Assembly (NCBI RefSeq): GCF_021134715.1
Contig: NC_060024.1
Span: forward strand, 9,300,001-9,364,000
Source of the DNA: Daphnia pulex
Taxonomy: Eukaryota > Arthropoda > Branchiopoda > Diplostraca > Daphniidae
DNA: 64,000 nucleotides
Reading direction: 5' to 3'
Both the position numbers and the translations under genes were made by a program. The notes under the pieces are model-generated. The model worked only from the letters and a program-made list of their open reading frames with translations, was not told where the DNA came from and did no database searches. The stretch's first letter is position 1, and each line of letters begins with the position of its first letter. Shown here one piece after another: positions 24,450 to 37,912 of the stretch.

Positions 24450-27400
24450 AGACACAGGTATTGGATATATCGACTATATATAATCGAGAGTGATCTTGCC
24501 AAAACGAAAATGATATAAAGAATCGAGTCATGTCTAACGAAGAATTGAATTTCGGCGTTACCACAAAATTGCGCGGATAAAAGATTAACGATGGATTTCC
24601 TTCGGCCAAACATATTATACATTGTACGGACCACACCCGATTCCTATCAATTGTCTTTTGTGATGATACCGCGTTCCTTTTTTTATCCCACACTAGTTAC
24701 AATCTCAAATTCGCCTTATACTATGTTGCGTGTGATTTATTGGCGCACTAGCCCGTGTCATACTTTATAATACCGTTGTTACATCCTTTTAATGTTTTTA
24801 GTTTGAATGCATATGTATACTCCGCTGATAAAAAGATATTATGTTAAAATACAAGAAATGAAGCAGAAGCAAGACTGCGGTATCTCTACACACAAATGTC
24901 CAAGTGCAAGTATGCCCTGTGGGAAATATTGCGCACGGCAGATGTTGAACTTGTGTCGAAATGATTGGCCAGCTGTTTTGGGACCGACGAACCTTCTTAG
25001 CTTATTCGTTTCGGATTCCCATCCATACTCCTTTACGTATCATTACCGAATATGGGATCCTCCTACTTTTTCTTCCTTTCAGTCTGCCACGTCAGCTTGC
25101 GTAAAGGGCATCAGGCAACTTGGAACAAAACTCTCGTTGGGTCTGGTCGGCACCTTAAGTGACGTCATATGGCACTCTGCTGCTGCGCCCAGACGAAATA
25201 TCTTTAGAGAAACGCGAGGCCGTGCGGGACCTCATCTTCTACAATGATTTACTAATTGCTTAGCAGCAGTCTGTGTCGTAGCCTTAAGCTGCAAACGAAA
25301 AATATGTACTACATTCTATAGCCATCAGCACCTGCCATGTTTTTTAAATCTAATTGAGTGTTTGTAGATGTTTCATCTTCATAAAAGAAATACCCAAACA
25401 TTCCCTACAATATCGGTGTGACGTAAGGCCGTTTTTCTGGATGTCTTGACATTGAAGCATGTATGTTACACAGCTACGGACAATGCTGAGCTGCTGTACC
25501 GCCGATAGGCATCGTCTATAAGACTCGACTGGGTATACAGCTCTTTTAGGGCTACTACCACGTCTACATCAAATGCGGAAGTGTTCCACTTTTTTTTTTC
25601 CTTGGGTTTGTCGTGTTTATTCAGTCGGCAGTTGTTGGGCGCATATCATTTGTTGGGCGCGTTCTCACCCCTTATATTCATTGGACTGTGTTGCCTTACA
25701 CGGATACAACTTGACACTCTTTTGACTATTTGTTATATATCTACTATATACCTGTGGCTGGACTGAATAACACCAGCACACGCCCCTGACCCATAATTTC
25801 AATTGATATTATTATATTAGGCCCAATAAAACAATAAAAATCAGCGCAGAAGAAGGTCGATCAATTCGTATACTTGAATATTCGCAAATGGCTTGCAATT
25901 ATTGGCATCCTTGTGCCGTTAACGCAGTCAACTTTGAATTTATAACTCTCTGTTTTTTCTTCTCAAAAAGTGAAATTTTGAACAAATATTTCGGGCGATG
26001 AATTTGAATCGAAAACAAAAATAGCGGTCGATGTTACGGTACACAACTTTCCATCCATAACGAAAAAAAAAAGTGTTGCTTCAACACAACACTGCTGTTA
26101 TGGCTATACGCATAGTGATGTTACCGCTGCGACGGCGTATAATAATCTTCTCGCAGATGTCTACGAAATAAATCAGCGGAGCCATCTAGTCTAAACAAAG
26201 TGTCGTATCCCGATACTACAGCTCGCCCATAGCCAAAATACCTGGGACGGAAAGCGCTATATAGGGGCCGGTCACCGAACCAAACACGGTCCGGCATCAA
26301 CCCCCAGTCCTCGACAACAACAAACACACCAACCGAAAAAAAAAAAATAAAACGAAGAAAGAGAAAACTACAGCGTGAAAATTATTGCACCACAAGGCCC
26401 TTTTTTTTCTTTCGGCCATCAGTCGTCGTGAGGGGATATGTAATAGAGCTCTCGGCCGGGAGTCGTCCCTGACAAGTCGCAACAACAGGACCACTTAGAA
26501 GGTATATATACACAAAGGAGATAGATTTGACGCCACGTAATAAATGAAAAATGCGCCGTGTTTAGATTGGGAGAAAGAGAAAAGGCCCCCAGACTACTGA
26601 GACTGAGAGAGAGAAGCCAGCCAAGGATCGTCCATAGTGGGTTAGTGGGTTGACTGTTAAACGCTTTTGACGCTGGGAGTCTATATCTGAAAGGACAAAA
26701 GAGAGCTAGAGAGCTAGAGAGAGACGGGCATTATATAAAGATGGAAAGAAGATTTGAGAGTTTTGAAGCTTCTGTTGGGATTCGATCAAAAAAGAAAAGA
26801 AAAGAAAAGAATGGAATGCTCCTTTGCTTACCAAAAGTCATCGGTTATCATAGAGGTCTAATACATAATACATCTAATGTCTACGCTGCTGCTGCTACTA
26901 CTACTACCGGCTATAGGGTGAAATGAAAAGAAAAATGGGGATAAAAAAAGGAGGGACCCGTTGAAGAAGAAAAAGAAGAAGAAGAAGAAAAGCGAGAATA
27001 GAATTAAAAGGGCCGGGCAGTGGAGCATCAAAGAAGGGCGCGATATCTTTTGGTTCCAGCAGCGAGCATTTGGTTCCTGCCTAGTTGGCTGGACATGTCC
27101 AACCGTCGTCCCAACAAGAATACAATAAAATAACGAAAGAAAGAAGAAAAAAAGATAGATAGAGAGAAAGAGAATGGAAGAAGAGAAAGAAAGAAGAAAG
27201 GGGGAGTGTTCACGTGTTGCTGTTGTGTACTACCCAGCAGACCCTAGCCCCGTAGTAGTAGTAGTACCATACCTCCACTGTGCTACGGTATATATATACA
27301 TGCACACGCTATATGTACACAAGAGCGGGCCAGGGCATCAGTTGAAGCTGGCAGTTCCGTCCCGACTGACGTGCACTGCTCAACTCGCACCACCACCGCA

Positions 27401-27554
27401 TCAATTTTAAACCGCGCGCTCTTCTTTTTCACCTCTTATTTTCCGTTTGGACGACACTAACTGCTGGGCTCGAGAGCTCGGCGGATTGACTTAGACGACG
27501 AGACACTATCGACTCTTGAAATTCCCTTTCGATCCATCAGTCCGGTTGTTGTTG
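24450..27554. other. Intergenic region between lipases A and B
   Basis: No gene recognised. Contains purine-rich simple repeats (GA near 26700-26725, GAA near 26965-26990), a CTG/CTA patch (26884-26905) and alternating TA near 27290-27300, roughly 260 bp before lipase B. The open stretch 24807-25247 resembles no family known to me and is treated as chance. Confidence 0.5.
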
Positions 27555-30500
27555 ATGTTGTTTTCAATAGTGCTGCCGCCCGTGATGCAGGTCTGCCGGA
27601 ACTCTCACGACGGCTTTCGGTGGATGTTGCGGTTGTCTTCCTTCCTGGGCATCTTCTGGTGGTGTTCTTGTCTCCTGCTACTGGCATCCGCATCGCTGGA
27701 CGCTACGTCGACCAACAGCAGCAGCAGCGGCGGAGGCGGAAGCGGAGGAAATGACAGTAGTAGCACTAGTCGAATGTTTGGCGGGTTTCTCTTCCGGCGG
27801 AGGACAAATCAAGTGGGCGACAGCAGCCACAACAATCTCAACGTCGAGGAACAAGTTTTGCCGCTGGATTGGACGCTGGACGATGCGGAGGACAAGACTT
27901 TCCATTCGGACGACGTCCGGCTGCCGTTGGATCCGGAGGCCTACATGAGCTCGGTAATACACGCTAATGTTATTATCCGTAAATATTTCTATAGACATTA
28001 TTATTATGCCTTTTGCTTTTTATTTATTTATCTTATTTGACTGGGAGGGAGGGGAGGTGAAGGCCATCAGGTTGTGACTTGATTTGACGTCAGGGTCACC
28101 GACACTTTGATTTGTGAGGGATCAAAGTGAGCCATCAAGAAAGGTCACTCAACTCCTCCGGTGACTCTTTTTCAAACGGCCGAAATGGGAGGCATGTGTG
28201 TGTCTGTTGAGAAGGTTGACGAGGGTTCTTATCTAATGGGAAGCGGAACTGACTCACCGACCCTTAGTTGAAATATGTATATCGCTGCTAGTTAGTCTAG
28301 CTGTATAGTTATAAGCCTCCGCTGGAGATTTCTCCCATCCAGGGAAATCCACCTGCCCCTATGCCCATATCGCAGGCTCGTATCAGTTTGTCACCATAGC
28401 TTTCTTCTGACATATTATACATTATCTATAGACTGGGCTGTATAATTTTATTTTTTCCTTTACTACCTGGACCAGCGCGGGGGCTCTCAATTTTTGTTTT
28501 CAAGACATGCTGGCTTATATAAATGGAAAAGCTGACTTTTTCTTTTCTTTCTAATCTACTCAATTTTTTTTTCCTTTCTTGATTTCCTTATTGCGCAATC
28601 GTGAGCGAATCACTCTCTTGTTGGCGGGGTTAAGTTGCGACCGCGCGCACTTTCTCAAAAATTTAAATATCGAAGCAGCGCGCGATGACGTTTGAATTGC
28701 TCCTTGTATCCCGGCCCACCAGCTGATCTGTTGCGCTGGAGGAAATGTGAGAAGCGACGAGATATATACGAATCTAGCGTATCATTACCATCGGGACGAC
28801 ATGCCATTATATGTACGCTCTCTTTTTCTATTATGCATTTCTTGCGTGTGCCATGTCTTTGAAGGTGAAATTATGCGCTTTCGGTGATTGTTATTTTTAG
28901 TCTTTTGACATTACGTTATGCCATAAGTATGAATATGCAAATTTACCGTTTTTGAAGAGAGAAAGAGAGAAAAAAAAGTGTTTCTATTATTTTTCAGCCA
29001 GAAATCATCAGGAACCGCGGGTATCCGTTGGAGATCCATCACGTGACCACAGGTAAGCCATATGCGCGAGCAGAGGGGGCGTTGCGATCCTCTTTCAACC
29101 ATTATTTCGTACAGTGCTTGCTGGCGCAATTATATGTGCGCTTCTGTGGCCCGTCAGTACTGTCTAAAAAAAAACATTAAAAGAATTCCAAAAAGGAAAA
29201 AATTTAAAAAACAAAAAACCTCAAAATGTGTATAAATAACAGACGACGGGTACATACTGGAACTCCATCGCATCCCTCCCAGACATAACGGGTTGTCGCC
29301 ATTGAACGGACCCACTACCGGTAAAATCCACGACGATTACGAAGCGACCGAAGGAAGAGGACGGCCGGTGTTTCTGCAACATGGTGTCTTTAGCTCGTCC
29401 GCCTGCTGGTTACTTAACCCAAGTCATCGATCTCTCGGTTTGAGCAATATTTTTTTGAGTTCAATTAAACATGACGTATTGTGGACCTTGTTGGGAATAA
29501 ATTGATTAACGTTCACTTTTTTTTCCCCCCGACCACTTCTTTTGTTTTTGGTTTAATATATAGCTTTCCGGCTGGCTGATCTCGGTTACGGTAATATCAA
29601 CAATTAAGAATAAACCATTTTTTAAAAAGAAATATCATCATAACATAATCATAGAAGAGTTTGAGAGAATTTGAGTGGTGTTATAAATAACGAACGCAGA
29701 TGTCTGGATGGGCAACACGCGAGGCAATATCTACTCCCGAAATCACGTCGAACTCGATCCTGATCAAGACCCAGAATTCTGGCAATATTCGTGAGTGCAA
29801 CTAAATAATAATAAATGGCCAAATGATTGAATTGTTGAATGATTTGTTTAATTCAGATGGGACGAGATCGGCTACTACGACATTCCCGCCTGCATCAACT
29901 ACGTCCTGGCCGTCACCGGCTGGGACAAGTTGGTGTACGCCGGACATTCGCTGGGAACGGGCCTCTTCTTCATCGCCATGATCCAGCACCCAGAACTCAA
30001 TTCGAAAGTGCACCGCATGTTGGCGTTGGCGCCCATTTCCAGCAAACATAACTTGCGGAGCCCATTCCGGCTCGTTTCTCCCATCATCGCCCGATTAGCG
30101 GTATATAAAAATCGATTTGAATCCCCAGCCAAATTCCAGTTTGGATTGATACCCATTTGACGATATGAATATTGACGCAAGAACAGGTTGTGATGGACAA
30201 GATGCCGAAGAAAGCCATCTTCGATCAGGATATGAGTTTGAGAACGTTTCAGAAAAGATTATGCGAGCGCAATTTCTTCAAGGCCTCGTTCTGTCGTGAT
30301 ATTCTCTTCCTAATCGCAGGCGCCAATCCGGACAACTTTGATTTGGTGCGTATATTCATAGAATGTTTTGTTTTATTATTCAAAATATGTAGGTAGTATA
30401 TGGATACAAATAATGTTCTTATTCACATGACATTTGAATAGACACACAGGATACCAACAAAAAAAGCGTTTCACGAACGAATTTCCTGAGCGTGAATAAA

Positions 30501-31790
30501 AGGAAATCGTGTACTTACTATACCATCGAAAGTTTTGTTTTTCTTTTGTTCAGCAGGGCGGGCGTACACACATGCAGCAGTTAGTTATAAATAAAGAGAG
30601 CCACAATGCTTCTCATTGAGATTGTCCCACGACACGCCTTTTGTTTTGGAATCTAAACGAAAAATTGCGCGTGTGTATAGAACATGGATAGACGATTTGT
30701 CTGGTGCTATGCAGCGACTCCCATTAGCTCGCTAAGCGAAAGTGCGAAAGCCAGTGTGTAAACATTCGGACGTTCTAAACGCTATTGCACACACACACAC
30801 ACAGCGCTGCACGGAATAGGTACTAGCTCTTTTGTGTTGGCAGGTCAGAGAAATCAGCAAGCCCTTATACAACGCCGTTTAAGAGAGCTATACAGGCAAC
30901 TCTCTAATAGAAGAAAACTGCGCTCGGGCGCAAGCGGACGATTGAAAGAAAGAAAGACAAAAAATTTAGGAGCGCTGGGCTCCTAGATATTTCTGTGTAG
31001 CTATGTATCCTTTTGAAATCTCCCGGGGAAATTCCGTGTCGACATCCGAGTATGTAAGGTAGATTGATTTGAGAGAAACGGGGTGGATATCGAAACTATA
31101 TGGCTGGCTGCAAGAGTATCTAAAGAGAAAAGTAGAAAGACAGTTATGCCGGGCGATAAAATCTATAAGAATACCTATGCGTGTGTGTGCCATACCTGAA
31201 AATATAACCCTTTTTGTCATTGTCAATTTTGTCTGTGTTAAGAACCTGTTGCCATCGGTGAACGCTCATCTCTTTCAGGGGACTTCCATTCGGGTGATTG
31301 CTCAATTCGCCCAGCATTACAACACAGGTATATCTAAACTGGTTAGATTGAATGTCGCCTGAGTCTCGGCTATTTTCATTCAGGTTATTTGACTTTATTT
31401 TTTTTTTTAAAAGGCAAGGAGATTTTCCAACATTACGACTTTGGCAAAAAGGGCAACTTGGAGTTGTACGGTACACCGGAGCCGGCCGTCTACGACTTGA
31501 GCAAAGTCACTGCGCCCGTCTATCTCTACTACGGTCTTAACGACCTCATCTCTACTCGCGAAGTAAGTTAGAGAAACCCCCCTATTAAAATGAGTCTCTA
31601 ATCAATAGAAATTAACGGCCAATTTTCCTGTCGTACGGATTTGTAGGACAGTGAATGGGCAGCAAGCCAGCTCGGCAACGTGAAGGGCTTGTTTCAAATC
31701 GACGACGACTTGTTCAACCACTGGGACTTTCTTTGGTCCATCAACGTGAACGAATTGCTCTACAACCATATACTACCGCTCTTCCGTTAA
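27555..31790 (+). CDS. Secreted acid lipase B (lysosomal/gastric lipase family)
   Basis: Same family and role as its neighbours. Ten exons (27555-27953, 28998-29052, 29243-29437, 29564-29590, 29700-29790, 29857-30100, 30187-30345, 31243-31327, 31414-31562, 31647-31790) give 515 residues. The longest ATG is at 27555; the ATG at 27624 gives a cleaner signal peptide ([20 protein letters not shown]) and may be the true start. A Ser/Gly-rich linker follows, then the core from [16 protein letters not shown]. The triad is Ser287 in GHSLG (Leu where copies A and C have Met), Asp462 in YYGLNDLIS and His493 in FNHWDFLW. Exon 6 (244 nt) equals exons 6+7+8 of copy A (98+65+81), so two introns are absent here. 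Exon 8 begins at AAGAACCTG after TGTTAAG, set by alignment with copy A. The 897-bp intron 30346-31242 is the second longest. Confidence 0.92.
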
Positions 31791-33142
31791 TGACTACCCT
31801 CTCGTCCGCTTCCGCAAAAAAAGAAACAACAAAAAAGTTCCGAGTTTCCAATTAAAAAAAAAAAGAAAAGAAGGTTACGTGTACAGCAGCATATCATTCG
31901 TCCTTATTATTTCGGCCATGTATAAATCGACGCACCGTACCGAAAGAGCCAGGCGGTACAGCACGAAACAATAAACTTGCAATAAACCATAAACCCAGCA
32001 GAAGGATTGTCCTGATGAACGACGGTGTTTCTATTTTCTTTTATTACATCCAATTTGCACTCAATTCATTTGTGTACGTATATAAATGAGGCAAACTGCT
32101 TTCTCCCGAGTGCAAACCAGAAAACCAGTCACCGTTATATCCCTTGTCAAATTTATTCAATTTTGTTTTTTTTCTTTTCTTTTCTTTCGAGAGAGAGAAG
32201 ACGCTCGTGGAATGCCATTGCGTAACTTTTGTGTATGCCAGGACGCGCGGGCAACTATACATGAATCGCGATTACCGTCACGATCGTTCGAGAAGCTTAC
32301 AACAACCTATACGGTAGTCCAGTTGCGTTTGTTATACTGGAATAAAATAGTAAGTTATACGGTAGATGTGTGTATAGTCTCCGTTTCTCGGCTGCTGTTG
32401 TTGTTGCGTACATAGGGCTGATTATGGCAGATCGTCATGGGAGAGTGGCCGATCCAAGATGGAACTTGACTGCGGTTAACTGTTATAAAGGAGCAACGGG
32501 CTTCTTTGGTGGAAGGAGAGAGCGGCAGCAGCGAAAACTTTTTTTTTCTTTTTTTGTTCGTTTTTTGTTTTCAGGTCACCCGACCGCCCCGAGAGAGCCT
32601 CCCATTTCTCGACTCTCTTCGCACACAGCAGCGCCTGGGACTGTGCACAGCTACAGCTACACTTCCCTATTGCTGCTTGGTGCGTCTTACTGGTTCTGCC
32701 AGTGTCGCCGTTGGTCTCTCCCCACAGTCTTCATTCGTACGCAGTCGAGAAATAGAAGCGAATTAGAAGCGCGGGGCTGTGGATTATAACTAGTAGAGAA
32801 CTTGTGTAGCATCAGCCGCCTGTGTATTTTAGAGTCCGTAGGCTGGGCATAGTCCACCTGACCAAGTCCACATCCATCCAGTTCCATGGCGATTATCGAG
32901 TCGAGCAGTCGCTATTTCTAAGTGTGTGTGTGTACAGTTTCCCTTTTCATTTGGAACTTTTCTCTCTATTATATAGCGGTGGTGAATTGATTTGAGTTAG
33001 CTGCTGTCGGGGTATTAAAACGCCAACTTACAAACGTAATAAATCAAAGTGCCAATTTTCACACAAACACGATACCTCAATCAAAACAACAACAACAACG
33101 TGCTGTCGACATTTCTTTTTTTTTGAAAGTGTGCGCTGCGCT
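31791..33142. other. Spacer between lipases B and C
   Basis: Two AATAAA polyadenylation signals for lipase B lie at 31970-31975 and 31981-31986. The rest contains T-rich tracts and no recognisable gene. The lipase C promoter should lie in its right half; no convincing TATA box is seen. Confidence 0.5.
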
Positions 33143-36100
33143 ATGCTGCGGTCAATCGATATCCCGGCGGCTTTCGTGTTCCCAGTCCTACTGCTCCTGC
33201 TACAGATTTTTGCTGTGACCAGCGTATGGGGAACTTTACCGTTTGGCAACAGGAACGGCGATTCGGGCGCTGCTGGCGGCTTCGTTGGCGGTGTCGGCGG
33301 AGGAAGACGCAACAACCCGCGGCTTCCAGTTAGTCCAGAAGCCTACATGTCCAGTGTGAGTTATTTCACTTTCATTATCCCCTTTTATTCCAACTGTAAA
33401 AGTGGAGGTTCGGTCTTACCGGGTAAGGGGGAACAATAAATTCGATTGAAAAAGACGAAAGAATGAGAGGGAAAGTGTTTGGGGTCTATAAGGGGAAAAT
33501 TGGGGTCAGACGAGAGGGCGCATAAAATACCTGACCCTTCCGGACGGATGCGCCGAGACGAGTCGAGGTTCCTTGTTATGGATGAAAGGGAAAAGAGCGG
33601 TTCCTATATAAGTGATAGGATATTCGATCTGACAACTGGGTCAAGGATAGTTTTGCCTATAGCGAGAGAGAGAGAGAAAATCTACCGCAGATGACGCCAA
33701 GATGGAACTTTGGACATGGGAGGAGGAGAGAGAAAGAGAAAAATAGAAGAGAAGAAGAAAAAAAAAAAGGGAAAGTTCAGATCCATAACTACTACGGAGT
33801 AGCGAGCGAAAGATACTGTATGGTACGATACTCTGATGGGGCATCCCCCAGGCGATGACAACACCCTTGCACTTGGAAAGTTTTCATCTTCAACAGACCG
33901 CACGTTTTTTATGTCTTTTTTTTACGCATATGAATGAAAATTTCACGAGAATCTATTAAAATGTTTTATTTTTTTAAATTTGATTCTAATCAATGTTTTG
34001 TACGTTTTTTGTTTGATCGTGATTTATAGCCCGAGATTATTATTTATCGTGGATATCCCGTGGAACTGCACACAGTTTTGACCGAAGACGGCTACCTTTT
34101 AGGTACATTATAAATGTTTCTATTCTTGTCTTTAGCAACAACTTCCTGCTCTATATGTATAAGCACAGCAAGTACATATGACAAGTTCCGCGCCAGGAAC
34201 ATGAACATGTGTTTTGTGCACATATCGTGTCGGCTCGTGTTCCCTTCCTTTTTCATCATCGGGCGATGATGAAATTCACGAAAACGGACAAGTGAAGCAG
34301 CTGTTTTTCCGTTCAAACGAGTTTGCCCAACTTTCACTTTTAAACAAGTTTACATGATGTTATATTTGAAGGAAATATTAACATGGGATGGTCCATCACT
34401 CGGGCACTTTACGTTAGAAAATGATGTTCATGTAAGAAAGAGAATAATAATTTTATCTTCAAATAACGAATGTGAAGGGATACATCGAATTCCATACGGT
34501 CGGACGGCATTGTCAAGACAGAAAGGACCGAAACGGCCCGTTTTCTTGCAGCACGGACTTCTCAACAGTGATGCTGATTGGCTGATCAATCCCACAGATA
34601 GAGCCTTGGGTAATAATCGCATTTCTTTTCTCTTTTACTTTCTTGAAATCACAAAAAATCATTGCAAATCCGTTATACGAGACCGCGTAAATCATCTTTT
34701 CTTCTGACGAAATTTCAGCTTTCATCCTAGCGGACCGAGGATTTGGTAATAATTCAAATTTCTTATAATAAATTATATTTGACAAGTGACGTATTTTGTA
34801 TGAATACGCGTCTATTCTGTACGTAGATGTGTGGCTGGGCAACGCACGGGGCAACGCTTACTCCAAGAGACACGTCAGCCTGGACGTCAACGAGGAGGAA
34901 TTCTGGGACTTTTCGTCAGTATTCAATTTCTCATTTGACCTTACTCTATCAAATCAAAGGTGTAACACCTTATTGGAATAATGAAGGGTTTCTATAATTA
35001 ATATTTAAGATTTAAAAATATTAGAACTAGATGTGACGCAATAAGTTAATTATCTTGCCTCAAAACAAATCAGAAATTAATTACCAAACAACAAATTTAT
35101 AAATTTCTCAGGTGGGATGAGATTGGACGTTACGACATCCCTGCCTGCATTAATTACGTCCTTAGAAAGACCGGAAGTAGGAAGTTGACGTACATCGGTC
35201 ACTCCATGGGTACTGAAATTTTTTAGTCAACCATTTTATACCTACCTATACACTTCCTAAAAAGAAGGTTAAACCACAAATCTAAACCTCGGAATTAAAT
35301 TATTCTGAATGCATCACGAGCGCAGGAACGGCGGTTTTCTGGGTAGCGATGATCACCAATCCTCATCTGAATAGCAAAATTGAAGTCATGATGGCTCTGG
35401 CACCGGCCGCCTCTGTGGCCAACGTCAAAAGTTTCGTCAGGCTATCGGCCGCCTTCGTCGATCCAATTGAAGTACAAAATTACGAGCCAAAAATTAGTCG
35501 TATATAACTTATTATACCCGCTGTCGTTTCAATTTTCTTTCTTCCTCGTAACCTGATTATTTAAAATTCCAGTCCCAGTTACACACTTGTTTTTTTTTAT
35601 AAATTAGCATATGTAGTAGTTTCACCGTAATCACGACATTATATTTTATTGATAACAAAAAAAGACGTTTCTCCGGCTCATTCGAACGCGAGCCTTTTTG
35701 CCCAACACGGGAATCCATCGCCGAATCCGTGAGGTATTTTGCGAGCGGACCCTCAAGGAAGCTACAATGTGCCGCAATCTGATTTTCCTCATTGCCGGTG
35801 CCGACCCTCACAATTTCAACATTGTAAGGAGAATAACTCTCTTTTTTTAAAACCGTGAATTACTTCATTATCCTTTGGTGGTTTGACTATTTGTGTGTCT
35901 TTTTATTTTTAGACGGCGCTTCCAGTCATTTCGGGACACAATCCGTCTGGCACTTCGGTCAGGACGGTATCGCAATTCGCCAAGAGCTTCAATTTGGGTG
36001 CGTATTTTTTATATATAGTAAAACTCATTCATCCTATAGCTGATATAACCACAGGCATTCACTGCTACTGACGAATTCGTGCGGGTTCTTTCATTCTTTT

Positions 36101-36656
36101 CGTTCCGTTTTAGGTCAAACGTTCACCAGGTACGATTACGGACCTCAGGGAAATTTTGAACACTACGGTATGCTTGTTAATATAACTCCAGTTTCACCAA
36201 GTTTCACTCCAATGCAATAAGATAAGATGATCAATGATCTTTCTCTCGGAATTATGCAGGTCAAGGGGTTCCTCCCGAATATAATTTGAAGTTGGTCACG
36301 GCGCCAGTCTATTTATTTTGGGGTGAAAACGATCTGTTAACAACTCCGGAAGTATACATACAAACACGTTTCTAAAACTTTTGAAACCCATTAATGGTAC
36401 TTAGCAAAAAAATTTGTTTTTTTTTGTCCTTTTTAAAAAGGATGTCGCCTGGTTGGCTTCGAAGTTGCCAAACCTGAAAGCTTCCATCCGTGTCGACTAC
36501 CCGTACTTTAATCACTGGGACTTTCTCTGGTCAGTGAACGTCAACGAGCTTCTCTACAATCGCGTGCTCACTCTGTTGCCCTCGCCTTACTACACGGTGC
36601 TGCCTAGTGATAATGTGGTGCCGCTATCAAATACGTCCAGGACTGCCAGAGGTTAA
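33143..36656 (+). CDS. Secreted acid lipase C (lysosomal/gastric lipase family)
   Basis: Third tandem lipase. Twelve exons (33143-33355, 34030-34102, 34478-34609, 34719-34745, 34827-34914, 35112-35209, 35326-35471, 35665-35823, 35913-35997, 36114-36167, 36260-36351, 36441-36656) give 460 residues. The signal peptide is [20 protein letters not shown], followed by a Gly-rich linker. The core starts [16 protein letters not shown]. The triad is Ser209 in GHSMG, Asp383 in WGENDLL and His414 in FNHWDFLW. The C-terminus runs about 20 residues beyond that of A and B, ending SRTARG. Intron differences: no intron after the HTVLT stretch but one 18 nt later; exon 7 (146 nt) equals A exons 7+8; and a 92-bp intron at 36168-36259 splits what is one 146-nt exon in A (54+92). 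Exon 8 starts after a purine-rich acceptor (ACAAAAAAAG), placed by its exact 159-nt length shared with A and B. Confidence 0.92.
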
Positions 36657-37023
36657 TGATGATGGCATCTACCATCAGGTCAACCTTTCCTATGATGTCG
36701 ACTGCCTCCTCACGAAAATCAGCTCAAGAATCGTGCAAATAACATACGAATCAATCATTCTTCATTATAAATAATCAACTACTGGTACACAAGATGAAAC
36801 GGAGATATATATATATATATATTTTAATTTTACGGTCTTTATTGCGAACAGCATTAAATTTTCTGTGACTTGCCTCAGCAGAACTGCCAATCAAGATTTT
36901 TAAAATATACAGGCGTTTTTCGAGTACGCCAAGTATTATCGTTAATGTTTGCCATTTTTCGTTCAGAGATTCTGCATAGCAAATGCAATCGACAGAAGAA
37001 ATAACAATTCACGCAGATAACAT

Positions 37024-37101
37024 GAACCGCCTGCCTGCGCCTGCAATGAAACACTGCCGTATTTTATATCAAGTTGGGCAAGAATAACGAGAAGTTAACA
37101 G
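37024..37101 (+). repeat. Direct repeat copy 1 (about 75 bp)
   Basis: Begins GAACCGCCTGCCTGCGCCTG. The same segment with a few substitutions and a small indel recurs at 45194-45268, on the other side of the retrotransposon. It is not part of the element. Probably the remnant of a local duplication. Confidence 0.8.
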
Positions 37102-37574
37102 ATAAAATTCTAGCTACTTCTGTGTAACATGGTTTGCGCTCGGCCTATTCTTCTCGTTTGTAGTGTTAGTTGTTAGATATACAATGACATTTAAAAAACA
37201 CTGCATGAAAAAGGCCTAAATATAATTTATACATTAGGTTTCAATGCAGAAATTAAAAATTATTTAAATTTAGTTTAATTTAACGTAATTGAGGCTTTAA
37301 AGGTTATGCATAGGCATTATATTAGGCAAACTAGCGTGTCCGTTACACCGTTAACGGTTTAGATAACGTTTCACCAAATGCCCCTAGATGGCAAAATCGT
37401 CGAGCTTGTTAAAACAAATCAACTGCCCAGCCATTCAATTGAGTAAAAAAAGGCAGAATCATAATATGTAGGAATAATTTCAATTTTTAGATGAAAATTT
37501 TTTTTTTAAAGGTTGGTAAAGCGTTTAAAAGGATATTTCAAATTCATATGTAGCCGCCAGGTGGACTTCAGCTG

Positions 37575-37912
37575 ATGTCCAGAGTCAACAATGGTCAACC
37601 AAAATCCTGCAAAACCAGTGGAAAGAAAAAAGAACTTCTCGTTTCGGCATTGATTCTGCGACTCTCAGCGATTAATGTGTTTCACTGTTTTATCAATTTG
37701 ATCTTCCCTAACAAAAAGAACGTAAAGCTGACCACAAACCACGCTGTCAACGCCATGCTGAAGTCAAGGCATGATTATAGGACTTCAGGAGTACCTACTT
37801 TGAAAGGTAATAATAAACATAGTTGTCGAATAGTGTGATTGTGTGAATCATAAATCTAATGCAAGACTAAATTGCAGACATCATTTACGGAGTCATGCCA
37901 CCCATACCATGA
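37575..37912 (+). CDS. Small unrecognised two-exon reading frame
   Basis: ATG at 37575, exon 37575-37806, donor GTAATA, acceptor TTGCAG, exon 37878-37912, giving 88 residues ending GVMPPIP. The first exon is basic with a short hydrophobic stretch (LLVSALILRLSAINVFHCFI). I recognise no family. The spliced frame is consistent but short enough to be chance. Confidence 0.22.

Noticed and set aside
24807-25247. 146-codon open frame after lipase A
   Set aside because: No recognisable motif and no splice support; composition looks like non-coding DNA.
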